Under the pieces are notes generated by a model. It made no database searches. It had not been told where the DNA came from and worked only from the letters and a program-made list of their open reading frames with translations. Position numbers and translations under genes: made by a program. Positions 1-10,454 of a DNA stretch of 64,000 nucleotides are shown here, piece after piece. Location of the stretch: NCBI RefSeq assembly GCF_002865645.1, contig NW_020194541.1, positions 413,181 to 477,180 on the forward strand. The letters are read 5' to 3'. Source of the stretch: Hyaloscypha bicolor E. Its lineage: Eukaryota > Ascomycota > Leotiomycetes > Helotiales > Hyaloscyphaceae. Every line of letters begins with the position of its first letter. Within the stretch, counting starts at the first letter, position 1.

Positions 1-1028
1 AAAAGCGTATTAAATATTAAGCTTATTTTTTTCTTAATTATCTTTAATTTCAGTAAATATTTCTATATAATTTATTAGATCTTATATAATAGATTTATTT
101 GAAAGAAGTAAATTTAATTAATCTAGAAAGTTTTATAATTATAATTAAACTTTTATTTAATATAATAAGTAAAATACTAATAATAGTTCAAGTGCCTTAA
201 ATTTTACTTGCAAAGCTAAAAATATTATTATTTATTAATTCTTTATATTTAATAAGAAAGAGAGTAATATATTTATATCTTTTATATATTTATTATTATA
301 AAGTAATATTTATATAATTTATAAGATTAATTATAGCCTTTTTTATTTGAGAAAAAAATAATAAAATTAAAGAAAAATCTAATAGCCTATTATTATTATT
401 ATTACTACTATTAGAATTAGCTTTAGTAATACTTTTTATAGTATTTTTTATATTATTTTATAACTTTTAGAAATTAGTAAATCTAGAAGAATTCTGGTAT
501 ATATAAATTAATTAAATTTAAAAATAAAAAGAATTTATAAAAAAATAAAGAATAAGAGCTAGAATTAAAAAAAGGAATTATATATATATTTTTAATTACT
601 TACTAATATATTAGATCCCTTCTTGTTTTTAAAGTCTTATATTTATATTAGTAAATAGTACTTTTCTGGGCTTTCTAAGCCTCTTTAATTTATTATTTAA
701 TCTCTTTAAGTTATTATATTTTTTTAAGTATTTTCTAGCTTTTTATAAGTAATTTCAAAATAAAAATCTTTATATAAAGTCTTATTCAAGTATAAAATAA
801 GAAATTTTTTTTAAATATTTTCAGAGTTTAAATATATATTATAACGAGAAAAATTAAAGATAATTTAAATAAAATTTAGTAAGATTATAAGTTTCTGGGC
901 TCTTTTATTATTAGAACTAGTATTTTATACTAGTTTATTTATATTATTAATAAATTAATAATAGCGGATAAGTTTACTAATATAAAGAAAGAAATAAAGA
1001 AATAATTACTAAGAAATTATATTAGAAA
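1..1028. repeat. AT-rich RIP-degraded DNA
   Basis: The stretch is almost only A and T, TpA-dominated, with stops in all frames. I see no gene and could not name the parent element. By analogy with the identifiable relics later in the window it is most likely an old RIP-mutated transposon. Confidence 0.6.
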
Positions 1029-1543
1029 TGTTACCCCCTGTTCGTTAATACGAGCGATTAGTTAATTGGACCTAAGCAAGGAGCCCGATTCGCTAATAAA
1101 AGAGCCCGATTTTAAAATAATTTATAACTTTTTAATAAAGGATAAAGGCCAAAGTTTAATTAAATAAAAAGGATTAATACTTATAAGAGACTTAAATAAT
1201 TTTTTCTTAGATTAAATTCTATTAAAGATTAAAAGATATATATAATTTTATATTTTGAAATTAAAATTATAATAAAAAGGGTTTAGAGTTCTAATAAAAG
1301 GCTAAAGCTAATATTATTTAATTAATATAATTAACTTAACTATTTCTAATAATTTGCATTAATAGGATTTTAATAATTTATGGGGTTTAAAATATTTTAG
1401 TATTTTAAAAATTTGCTCGTATTCGATCTCGTATTTATAAACCGGAGTTCGCTTAAGCAAGTGATTAAGCAATCGGGGCCCGCGATTGGGCAATGGGGAC
1501 CCCGATTGACTAATCACTCGTATTAACGAATAGGGGGGAACAG
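1029..1543. mobile_element. MITE with ~35-bp terminal inverted repeats
   Basis: The left end reads TGTTACCCCCTGTTCGTTAA and the reverse complement of the right end reads TGTTCCCCCCTATTCGTTAA. Both continue with ATACGAG(C/T)GATTAGT. The tetranucleotide GAAA lies directly outside both ends and may be the target duplication, although this is weak evidence in AT-rich DNA. The middle is AT-rich and non-coding. Subterminal blocks such as GGGACCCCGATT recur in the small element at 8373-8490, suggesting a shared family. The superfamily is not determined. Confidence 0.75.
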
Positions 1544-4500
1544 AAAGAATAAAAAAAACTCGATTACTTATTTTAAATTAAAAGCCATTTATTAAAAAAT
1601 ATTTATTAGAATTTATATAAAAAATTTAATAAAAGAAATAAAAGAAAACTTATTATTAATTTCTTTAAAAAATTAAAAGATTCTTTATTTAACTCTTTAA
1701 TTCTTTATATTATTAAATACCTACTTATAAAAAACTAGTTATAAAACTATAATTTATAATTTTATAAAACTAGATCCGGCTATATTTTAATTTATAAGAC
1801 TTTAAAGGGCTCTAAATAATTTATTACTAGTATAAGAAGCTATAGCCTAAAGAGTAGCCTAAATAACTCTTGCATTTATAGCCTGTTAAGCTTATATAAT
1901 AATATAAATATTATTAGAAAAGTAATTAAATTAAATAATATAGCTTATAATAAAAAGAAATATAAAAGAAAGTAATTATAAAGCTATTAAAATAAAAGAA
2001 GCCTAAAGCAAAATATAAATTATATTTAGTAACTATATAATAATAGTAATAAATACAATAAATATAATAAATATTTCTAAAAGAAAAAATATAAAATAAA
2101 AATATTAAAAAGAGCTAAAAATCTAAAATATTTCAAATATAAAAAAAATAAAAATAAATACAAACGAAATTTCAGAGCTATAAGGTTTAAGCTTACTAGT
2201 ATTATTACTTTAGGCAAATAAAGCTATAGCCTTTATATTATATTTATTATTAGTAAATTAATAAAACTAGTAATATTAGATATTATTATACTAGTATTTA
2301 ATTATAAGGCATATATTATTAGAGCAAGTTTTAGGAAATAATAATATTATTTTAAAAAGAAATAAGAATTTAAGAATATAAAATATTTATATAATAAAAG
2401 AATTTAATAATTCTATTAATACTACTTTTAAAAGTAAGAAAGGAATTTTAAAAATAATATATTTAATAATAAATAATATTTATATTAATATATCTAGTTA
2501 TTTTATAATTAGCTTATATAATTACCTTATATTATTAAAAGTATTACTAATAAAGAGCCATTTCTAAATAAAGTTTTAAATTATTAAGAATTATATAAGT
2601 ATTTTTCCGGCTTATATATTATTTATATATTTTATATTTATTAAAATAATTTACCTGAGAACTTTATTTTATATAATAATAATATTATATTTACTAATTA
2701 ATTTCTCGAATTCTTTTAATATTAATAGCTACCCTAAAGCTATATATATTCGGACTATATATTAAAGTTAGTAATAAGCTTAAATATATAATTAATTACT
2801 ATTTTTATTAATATCTCTTATATAAATATTAGCTATATTTATATTATAAAATATAAGCTTTTAATAATATTATTTTAGTATTTCTCTTAATAGAAACTTA
2901 TTAATATTTATATTAGTATATAAGTAAACTATTTATATAAAGCTATATAAAGTTATATTATTTATTTTAAACTAAATAATTATTAAGAATTATATTATAA
3001 AGCAATTCTAGTATTATATCTTATTTAAAGGCCCTATATATAGTTTAAATAGCTTACTAGCTATTATATTAGACTTAAATTTGTTTTTTCTAATTTTATA
3101 AATATTTTATAAGTTTATAAACTTATATATCTTATTCTGAATTCGTTATATATAAAGTACTAGTAAAATAATCCGGTCTTATAAATATTGGTAATTATAA
3201 CTTCTAATATAGGCCAATTTCTGAAAATAATTCTATATATATTAATTAAAATTAGTTATATAATTCGGTATTATAATACTAAATCTAATAGCCTTAATAA
3301 AAAGTAATATAATTATTAATACTCGATACTTCCTTTTAATAATAAAAAGAATAAGAGGCAAATATAGGGAAACGAAATTACTTATATATTACTAGTATAA
3401 CTAATTCTTTTAAAGCTTTTATTACTAGAATTCAATCTGCTAATTCTTAGTACTTTTTCCAGAAATAAAGTAATTCTTTATATATATAACTAATAAATTA
3501 GCTATTCGCAAGAATATAAAGTGCGCTTTAATAATAAAAAGAAGTTTAGAGCCTTAATTAGCTTTAAAGAAATAAGGGCAATAGCTTATTTAAGTATAAA
3601 TCTAAAGATATTATTATATAATTAAATAAGTAATCTCATTAAAGATTTTAATAATACTATATAAATAAATATAAATATAAATATATATCTCGATCTCAAA
3701 TAATAATAGCTTATTATATTTATTAATTAACTAAATCTAATTTAGTACAAATATAATATATTCTCTTTTCTTAAATTATATTTATTGCATTTATAATATA
3801 ATTGCCTCGAGATTAAGAAGTTATAATATTATATATAAGCTCTTTTTATAAATAATAAAATATATTAATAAATAAGGCTCTAATTTTCTAAACTAGAGCA
3901 AAACTATAAAGTATAAAAAGACTAATTAAATTACTAGTAAACCTTATTAACGGAAATATATATATAAATACTACCGTTTATAATTTGTAATTCGCTTATT
4001 ATTTAGCTTACTTTATAGTATTACAAATAATTATTTGTTTGCTACTTGCTTGTCTATTATAATTATATAATAAATAAAACCAAGTTTTATATATATATAA
4101 ATAACTTTAGTAATTAAAGCTATATAGCCGCAATTCTTAAGATTCTTTAGTATTTCCTTATTTATATTTTTTAAATAATATAGAATTGCAATCTATATAT
4201 AAAGAAAAGGCATACTTGCTATTTAAATATATCTTTAAATGTTTTATTCTTATAATTACTATTAAATCATACCTGAATTAACTGAGATTTTATATAAATC
4301 TCTTAATTTATTTGCAATTTCTTTTTAATTAATATTTATACGAGTTCATTTAATAATAGCTTTATAATATAATAATAGATTTATAAAAAGTTATAGTTTT
4401 ATTTTAATAAAATTCATTAAGTTATTTAATAGAAATTAAGTTCAGGGCACGCTTTATTATTACAATATACTTTTTAGTAATATAAGTACTAAATTACTCG

Positions 4501-4735
4501 AGTAACCGTACTCCCACGTGATTTTATTAATTAATTACCAAAAAAAAAGTAATTAGCTGGCTTCTTAGTTAGTTTAATAGTTTAATTTTCTTATTTCTAA
4601 TCTCGGAAATATTAAGGAAATTATTAGATCCTATTAATTATATTATTCTAGAAGGGCTTATAGCCTGTAATTACCTGACCACAGTAATTTGTAATAAATA
4701 CTCAATTTTATATTATACTACCCGGCCCAATTTTG
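1544..4735. repeat. AT-rich RIP-degraded DNA, parent element not identified
   Basis: This is continuous TpA-rich sequence without usable reading frames. I tried reverse-complement readings of about 3000-4400 for reverse transcriptase or transposase signatures and recognised none. It ends at a fairly sharp base-composition boundary near 4735, where the gene island starts. Confidence 0.55.
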
Positions 4736-5103
4736 GTGCGATTTTACGCGGTAGTATGGGTTCTCACTTCGTTAATTAGACAAGCAATCAGCCTTACTAT
4801 TGTTGTGTTATCCAAGCCGAAAGTCACGTGTGGGTGCTATACCCTCTAATTAGGAATTCTGCCTTGGGAGGTGCGGGGCGCCAGTGCGAAAATCAAAAAA
4901 TCAGAAAATCACTTTTCGCTTCTCGGATTTGTTCGCTAGCTAGCTGTGGGCCTCAGTAGGTTGGGGGGTATGGGCGGTTGGCCAGTGGATTCTTCTAGCT
5001 GGCACTGACTAAATACGCGCCCGAGTATATAGTTTGATTCTACTGCCCATTGGAAAAGCTACCTGCTGGCCAGGTTGCTTGACAATGTCGCACGTCGATC
5101 CCC
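4736..5103. other. Island margin, 3' flank of the regulator gene
   Basis: Base composition becomes balanced here and CpG and CpA dinucleotides reappear. A short open stretch on the plus strand from 5034 overlaps the end of the regulator antisense and has no recognisable features. This segment holds no gene I can support and probably includes the regulator's 3' UTR. Confidence 0.5.
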
Positions 5104-6660
5104 TTATACTGGCCTGTAAACAAGCTCATAAAGCCCGCGAATCTCTTCCCTCAGTTCTCCAATCCCTACCCTATCTAGCGGACCTTCCCCGCTTGCTGCC
5201 CGTCTCAGCACGAGATCGAGGAGCGCGGGGGGGATCGCATTGTTGTGAGACCTCAAGTTGGGCTCGCATCTCTCGCAGCCAGAATCGTCCTCGCAGTCAT
5301 CTGGGTAGCCGAGCAAGCGTCCAATCCTCTCTATCAGCCGAATCACAGCCTGGGTGAGAACGATGATCTGCAAATTTGGGTCCTGTGGTATCGACACCTC
5401 GTCCGTATGAAGGAACGAGATTGAGAAGAGGGTGATCGGGCAATGTGTGGCGAGCAACGCGGCCCGGATGGCGGCGAAGGCGTCTCGACAAAAGTAGATG
5501 AGATTGGCGTGGCAGGAAAGCAGCAGAAGACTCGTGGGCATGTCAAGAAGGGCACTGGCACCGTGAGACGGGTCATGAACCACGGTTAGCTCGGAACTGC
5601 CGTCGGACTGGCTTGCTAGTCGCGGCTGCCGACTTGCCGCCTCGGACACGGGGCCCCTCGGATCCTCGCTGTCCATCCCATCGGCCGGGCTCAGCAGGCT
5701 GGTAGTGCTCGGCTTGGGGTGCTCGTGCGAGCAGTACATGGCGTCGTGGGTCGGCCCCGTAAACCCGAGAATCTCGACCAGGAGCCGGTGGTATGTCTGC
5801 AGGCCGTGCATCATGAAGACCACGGCGTCGGAGAGAGAGGTATGGGTCCCGCCCGGTGGTGTAGCCAAGCCCGGGTGGATGTTCGCATCCTTGCTTGCCA
5901 TCGACCCCACGACGCCCAATTGTCGGTACAGTTCCAGATTCAGGTTCGACAACTCCTGAGTTGATTCCTGGCGCATCGGCGGGAAGCGGCTGTAAGCATT
6001 GACTGTTGCCGTATCGACTGCCGTGCCTTCGTCGGTGAGAGTGGTGAGAGTTGGGATGGATTGGGCCAAGGACAGATCCAAGATTGGGTCGAGATAGTAT
6101 TCTGGTGGCATATCCAACGACTCATCCTCGGGGGTGGTATCCTGGAGAGCAATGTCAAAGAACTCCAGATACTGCACGCCTTGCAGCGTTGGATCAGGCG
6201 TATCGTCGAGGTCATGCCCCGACCAAGTGTCGCCGTTCGGGGTGAAGCCCCCAGAGGCCGTGTGAGATGTACTGGGCAAAGTTGGTGAGCGTGTTGGTTG
6301 GGGTGGGTTGGGGCTAGCTGTGCTTCCCCGCTGGTCCTTGTCTGTTCTCTTGGGCCTGCCCATGCGCACCGATAAATCGATGATGCATGTTGCACCCGCT
6401 TTCTGACACCTCTCGCAAGGAGCCCTAAGGTTTGGGGATCGTATGCACCGCAGCTTCTGGCCCTTGCACCGGTCGCACGCCAGCTGATGGGGTCGTTCTC
6501 TTCTTGGAGGTTTTACAATTCCCGGCCCAGGTTTGAATTCCGAAAAGCAGCTGCCGGTGGAAGGGTCTGCACGCAGCATGCTTGGTGTGATAGAGTTCCG
6601 GAAGTAAGACGGGAGAAGACAGGACAGGTAATTGATTAAGTAACTTTTCTCTTTTCTCAT
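5104..6660 (-). CDS. Zn(II)2Cys6 fungal transcription factor, secondary-metabolism regulator type
   Basis: This is a predicted nuclear DNA-binding regulator of 518 aa in one uninterrupted exon. A complete binuclear zinc cluster is visible: C62-x2-C65-x6-C72-x9-C82-x2-C85-x6-C92, flanked by basic residues and followed by a GRPKR linker at 101-105. A Ser/Pro/Thr-rich segment follows (about 106-150). The C-terminal half (about 275-518) has the helical, Leu-rich pattern typical of cluster-specific regulators such as the AflR type, including a run like LLLLSCHANL near 370-380 and a Leu-rich helix near 435-455. Met28 (start at 6579) is an attractive alternative start, because residues 1-27 look like translated leader sequence; that gives 491 aa. 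There are no internal stops, so the gene looks intact despite its surroundings. A minisatellite lies directly upstream. The target genes cannot be inferred, since no biosynthetic enzyme is present in the window. Confidence 0.85.
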   Translation of the reverse strand: MRKEKSYLINYLSCLLPSYFRNSITPSMLRADPSTGSCFSEFKPGPGIVKPPRRERPHQLACDRCKGQKLRCIRSPNLRAPCERCQKAGATCIIDLSVRMGRPKRTDKDQRGSTASPNPPQPTRSPTLPSTSHTASGGFTPNGDTWSGHDLDDTPDPTLQGVQYLEFFDIALQDTTPEDESLDMPPEYYLDPILDLSLAQSIPTLTTLTDEGTAVDTATVNAYSRFPPMRQESTQELSNLNLELYRQLGVVGSMASKDANIHPGLATPPGGTHTSLSDAVVFMMHGLQTYHRLLVEILGFTGPTHDAMYCSHEHPKPSTTSLLSPADGMDSEDPRGPVSEAASRQPRLASQSDGSSELTVVHDPSHGASALLDMPTSLLLLSCHANLIYFCRDAFAAIRAALLATHCPITLFSISFLHTDEVSIPQDPNLQIIVLTQAVIRLIERIGRLLGYPDDCEDDSGCERCEPNLRSHNNAIPPALLDLVLRRAASGEGPLDRVGIGELREEIRGLYELVYRPV

Positions 6661-6686
6661 CCTGGGGCCGTGCCCAAACCCCTTTA

Positions 6687-6830
6687 GCCTGCGGCGCTGT
6701 AAACCTGCGGCGCTGTCTGTGAGCCTGCGGCGCTGTCTGTAAGCCTGCAGCGCTGTGAGCCTGCGGCGCTGTTTGTAAGCCTGCAGCGCTGTTTGTAAGC
6801 CTGCAGCGCAGTAAGCCTGCGGCCGCTGTT
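6687..6830. repeat. GC-rich minisatellite, 8 units of 16-20 bp
   Basis: Eight consecutive units start with CCTGC(G/A)GCGC(T/A)GT, with spacer variants TAAG, CTGTGAG and TTTGTAAG, giving unit lengths of 16, 17 and 20 bp. The array lies 27 bp upstream of the first ATG of the regulator, or about 108 bp upstream of Met28, so it sits in its promoter or 5' UTR. Copy number could vary and affect expression; that is inference. Confidence 0.9.
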
Positions 6831-7146
6831 CGGGCCCTAACTTTGCTCTATGTAGCTTTTCAGATTGTCCTGACTATCCTCCGCGCAGTTTTCGTCCGAT
6901 ACGTATGCAACTTCGTAAGGATACTGAAAACGCAGTTATTATATGGATTCCGGAATTTCGGAAGAAACGGAGCAAACGCTACAGTTTTATACTATTGCGA
7001 AATTCAAACGTTACATCGCGATCATTCGAATTGCGAAATCTACCAATCAGACGTTAGTTACTCTCGCCGTCGCATTAGCTAGCTAGTTGCCGGACGACAT
7101 ATTCTGCGCTAGGCATGAGCGTCCTGTTCTTGCTGGGAAAACTTAC
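6831..7146. promoter_or_regulatory. Upstream region of the regulator, no gene seen
   Basis: This balanced-composition sequence lies between the minisatellite and the membrane-protein exon. Plus-strand ORF 6843-7082 has no recognisable features and is probably chance. On the minus strand there is a good 5' splice signal (GTAAGT, reading 7146 down to 7141) and a branch-like ACTAAC with a following TAG near 7040-7060, but the frames beyond hit stops. The region probably holds the regulator promoter plus the truncated continuation of the 7147-7354 exon. Confidence 0.4.
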
Positions 7147-7354
7147 GGCCATCTAGTTCAGGGCCTCTGGGGCTCCTGATTCTCTGAATCCCATCGTAGA
7201 CGCTCCAAATTAGGAGTAAATGTAAAATCTCTAAGATGAAGCAGAAGAAGATTATAACAGGTTTTTTGACTCGGGAGCCTGAGCTCTTATGATGTTCACT
7301 AGCCTGATGTTCGCTGGATAGAAGAGGCTTATTCTCCATGTCATTATTCTCCAT
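7147..7354 (-). CDS. First exon of a single-pass membrane protein (possibly UstYa/DUF3328-like), truncated
   Basis: The open frame can start at 7495, but a start at 7354 (or 7339) gives a more plausible protein: an acidic and polar cytoplasmic N-terminus with SSEHQASEHHKSSG, a basic RVKK stop-transfer motif, then a transmembrane helix of about 20 residues (VIIFFCFILEILHLLLIW). The exon ends in SPRGPELDG at a perfect fungal donor GTAAGT, so it would be spliced in phase 1. Short N-terminus, one helix, then a PELD-like motif is the opening architecture of UstYa/DUF3328 oxidase-like proteins of fungal peptide clusters. The diagnostic HxxHC motifs are not found downstream, so the family assignment is a guess. 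The 450 bp before the regulator cannot hold the remaining domain, so this is probably a 3'-truncated gene. Confidence 0.4.
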
Positions 7355-7770
7355 AGCTTCAAATTGATAATAAGAGAACATATAATCTAGATAATCTTGT
7401 TCCAAAGAGTATTTGCGATATTTCGAAGCAAACTGACTGATACGTCGGGTTTCATTGATGTTCCACACGAGAAGAGAAAGGATGGGTCGGAACACGCCGA
7501 TTGATGGCTCGGCACGTAAAAAGCAATATCTCGTTCCGCTACGGACGAACGATTTACAGAATGGGATTTTGTTGCAACACGGGCAGGGGATCCATGCTGA
7601 TAAGTGCAGTTATATTTTTAGCCTCTTGCCCTTGTAGGGCTATTTGGGTAATTTACCCGAGGTGCGCTATGTACCACTTCCTTGCCAACAGCGGATAAAA
7701 ACGGCCCAGCAATATAGCCAGTCAGGTGTAGAAGCTCCTTGTTTTGGAGCGTCGTCCAGCCTGCTCAGGT
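7355..7770. other. Intergenic, no gene recognised
   Basis: This is balanced-composition DNA. Short plus-strand ORFs (7455-7637, 7501-7698, 7644-7859) overlap each other in different frames and show no recognisable domain. I see nothing else here. Confidence 0.5.
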
Positions 7771-8340
7771 GGTTATCTGTGCATGAGATGTTGGTTCTCC
7801 TTGCAAATGTGTATTTTTGGTTCTCTGTGCATGAGATTTACAGTAAAACCTCGCTATAAGGATACTCGATATAAGAATATCCTCGATATAAGGATACTAC
7901 CTTAGGATTCCAATAAAAATTAGCCCTGAGCTAAGGATATCCTCACTATAAGGATTATCCTTATGATTCTTTATCCCAGCCTTAATTTTTTGGTGTATTA
8001 TCCTTATAATCGTGCACGTGATAGGCTAATTTACCGCTCCTGTCAGGCCTTCAGGCACCAGTAAAACCGCATTCTAAGCATTAATCTCACTGCTCCAGAG
8101 CCTTTACAGCCTATTACCCACCCACCCACTGATCCTATGGCCCGCCCACCGATTCTATGGCTCCCTAATAGCCTAAAAAGAGGCGCAGAGCGATAAAAAT
8201 ATTTGCACGTAATCCTCGATATAAGGATACCTCGCATTATCCTTAGTTTTTGGGGACAATTTCGGTATCCTTATAGCGAGGTTTACTGTATTAGGTCTCT
8301 ACGCATAAAATGTTGGTTTTCTGTACATGTGAGTTTTTGG
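7771..8340. repeat. Short imperfect tandem repeat, interrupted by a MITE
   Basis: Units related to TGGTTCTCTGTGCATGAGAT recur at 7771-7789, about 7790-7817, 7819-7838, and again beyond the MITE at 8293-8336 (GGTCTCTACGCATAAAATG, then TGGTTTTCTGTACATGTGAG). The 7841-8288 element has inserted into this array. Confidence 0.7.
7841..8288. mobile_element. pogo/Tc1-mariner-type MITE, 448 bp, TA target site
   Basis: The left end is CAGTAAAACCTCGCTATAAG and the right end, reversed, is CAGTAAACCTCGCTATAAGG, continuing with GATAC on both sides. TA lies immediately outside each end (7839-7840 and 8289-8290). CAGT...CCTCG...TATA ends with a TA duplication are typical of pogo/Fot1/Tigger-type elements. 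The interior has many copies of TATCCTTAT/ATAAGGATA and no coding capacity, so it depends on an autonomous relative for movement. It shows little RIP damage, unlike the large elements. Confidence 0.9.
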
Positions 8341-8372
8341 AGTATGCCAAGAACACGCGGTGGTTGATGTGT

Positions 8373-8490
8373 GACCCCCGATACACCAATACGAGCGACT
8401 TGGGAATCGGACGCTACGATTGGGTAATGGGAGGTCCTTTACGAATCGGGGACCCCGATTCCCAATCGCTCGATATTTGGGTATCGGAGT
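8373..8490. mobile_element. Small palindromic MITE, ~118 bp
   Basis: The left arm GACCCCCGATACACCAATAC (then GAGCGACTTGGGAATCGG) pairs with a right arm whose reverse complement begins ACTCCGATACCCAAATATCG and continues AGCGATTGGGAATCGG. The whole unit is a near-palindrome with a short loop. Blocks CGAGCGA and GGGACCCCGATT are shared with the 1029-1543 element. No clear target duplication was found. Confidence 0.7.
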
Positions 8491-8766
8491 TGAAGGAGCT
8501 GAATTCCCCTTACTTACTAGCTTATTTAGCCCTATATTCTTTACTTTACCACACCTCATATTTTAATACTATAGGTTCTAGTTTAATTTATTAATTTAAG
8601 ATATTAAAGGGAGTAATAATAGGGGTAATAGGGGTAAAGACACTTCTCCAGAGCTCCTAAATATGTATGGGGCCTCTGCTCCCTTACTACCTAGACACAG
8701 TTTATAGCACAAGCACCAACTTTCCAAGCATAACCACTGATTTTTTATACCTCTCAATTAATTACC

Positions 8767-9066
8767 TTACTTCCAATATATCTCTTTCAGCCCTTCGTTC
8801 ATCCCCATCCCCACGTACACCTCGTCACTGACGTTGATAGGACCAATAGGAGCCTCCCCCGGCGGTCCCCACTGCGCTCCCGAGCTTTCCACCAACGGGC
8901 TGCCTTCCGTGGCGAGGTCCCGCCCTCCCCGCGAATCCCCTGTCGGCCAATCGACGCTGCAATGAAACACGGGTGCGGAGCATTTTTTGGAGCCTACGTT
9001 GTACAGCACGCCGCCCCGGCCCACGTTTGGCAGGGCGGAAGGGCGGAGTGACTTTCCCAACCCCAC
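8767..9066 (-). CDS. Unidentified GC-rich ORF, 99 aa, possible gene fragment
   Basis: This open frame is clearly richer in G+C than its surroundings and lacks RIP-type stops, which suggests a formerly or currently coding sequence. The frame stays open upstream of the assigned Met (to about 9105), so the product may be longer or be a last exon. The protein is Gly/Ser/Pro-rich with a WPTGDSRGGRD stretch and ends ...EGLKEIYWK. I recognise no family, signal peptide or transmembrane segment. It could be the 3' end of a gene whose 5' part was destroyed by the AT-rich block that starts near 9290. Confidence 0.35.
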   Translation of the reverse strand: MGLGKSLRPSALPNVGRGGVLYNVGSKKCSAPVFHCSVDWPTGDSRGGRDLATEGSPLVESSGAQWGPPGEAPIGPINVSDEVYVGMGMNEGLKEIYWK

Positions 9067-9640
9067 GGTCTGCAGCAGTGTGTCAAATGATTTAGCTTGA
9101 TTTGATCATCGCCTCTACGAAGGCGCGCGGCTTTAAAAACCGTCCGTTAGAAAGCGTAGTGAGGCTAAAATAAGGTTTAAGCTAGCCCATATCCGGTATC
9201 GCTTCAGGCGCACCTTACGAAATCGGGTATCACGCCACTTGGTAAGCGAAGCGGCACGAGCCGAAGGCGCTAGAACCTACTCGATTTTCTAGTAATTCCT
9301 CGCCACCTTATAAATTATATTGTTATAAATAAAATAGCTAAGAATAAGCCGTCTTACAAATAAATGCTTTGAAATTAGGGGGCTATTACTAATCAGACAC
9401 TTATTAAAGAATCTTCTAGATTCTAGAGGATTTATATATAAATAAGTGATTTCCCTCAAGTTACTTTCTTCTCTCCTTACTTCATATATAAATATCTCAA
9501 TAACTATAGCTCCAATTAAGAAGCTTTCGACTATAAACCTACTTACATTTACTCGATGTATTCGAAAATATCTCAATAATAGTCTATTAACCTTAATATC
9601 CTTTAAAATAAGGAGGATTTTGAGCTAGAACCACTTTTAA
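9067..9640. other. Transition from gene island to AT-rich block
   Basis: 9067-9285 is still balanced, with several CG-rich words (AAGGCGCGCGGC, GGTAAGCGAAGCGGCACGAG) but no reading frame I can support. Composition falls sharply at about 9290. ORFs at 9289-9576 (minus) and 9446-9628 (plus) lie on opposite strands of the same AT-rich DNA and look like chance frames. Confidence 0.5.
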
Positions 9641-10001
9641 GACAAGCTTTTATCTTTAAGCTTGGCTATATAAAAAAGACTCTAGACCCTCCTAAAGCTA
9701 ATTCAGAGAACCTTAATAATTGTCGAACGGTTACTATATTATGCCTATTTAAGGGCTATAAGTAAGTAGTATATATTTTTAATTTAATTTAATTATAAAA
9801 TAACTAATATATTTTTAGTAAAAAATTTATAAAGTAAAGAATCAGAAAACCGACAAGTAATTATAAGAGCCATTATCTTAATAATTATAAGTCAGTTAAT
9901 ATAAATGCTATATTAAGGGCAATAAGCTTTATAAGTAATTAATATTAATTTTTAAAATAATAATTAATAGTTTTTATAGCTATTTCTTAAAACTCAAATT
10001 A

Positions 10002-10418
10002 AATGTCTATTATTAAATCCTTTAGTAAAGCTACTAGTTAAACTAGTAAAGGCTTTACTATAGTTCACTTTAAAAGATTATTATTAGACTTTATAATTAA
10101 TAATAATATTTCTTTTAAAGCTATTATTACTTCGAGCTTTAAAAAGCTATTTTAATATTTAAACTAGTAATTCTTATTTAAAAATTACTTATATTAATAT
10201 ATAACTAAATCTTTATATAATAAAGTATTGCCTTTATATTCTAAATTACTTATAAATAAGCTTACTTTAAAATATAATAATAATAATAATCTTATAAAAG
10301 AAGAATTATTAGATAATATCTTATTAAATAGTACTTTTTCTATTACTTTAGATACTTGAATAATTATAGATTAGAAGGCTTATTTGAGAATTATTATATA
10401 AGTTATTTTTATTATTAA
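10002..10418 (+). pseudogene. hAT transposase, N-terminal half of the split copy
   Basis: Reading the plus strand gives a hAT-like segment with FKRLLLDFIINNNISFKAI near 10066-10125 and an ITLDT motif near 10336-10360, followed by AYLRI. This corresponds to the hAT catalytic-domain region usually written as TLDTWTS..AYL. Stops occur where Trp or Gln would be expected (TGG or CAG to TAG), as RIP predicts. The reading breaks at 10418, where the copia LTR starts. Confidence 0.7.
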
Positions 10419-10454
10419 TATAGCTATTATTTCGGGAATTATATACTTAGTTAC
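10419..10454 (+). repeat. copia-1 left LTR, first 36 bp
   Basis: The segment ends ATTATATACTTAGTTAC, which is matched inside the uninterrupted right LTR at 28219-28235. The LTR resumes at 22535 after the gypsy insertion. Confidence 0.8.

Noticed and set aside
1..4735. AT-rich DNA as mitochondrial or nuclear-mitochondrial sequence
   Set aside because: No mitochondrial gene or tRNA was seen, and comparable blocks elsewhere in the window decode as RIP-mutated nuclear retrotransposons.
5940..6395. Minus-strand ORF of 151 codons within the regulator
   Set aside because: It is an alternate frame of the Zn2Cys6 gene with no domain of its own.
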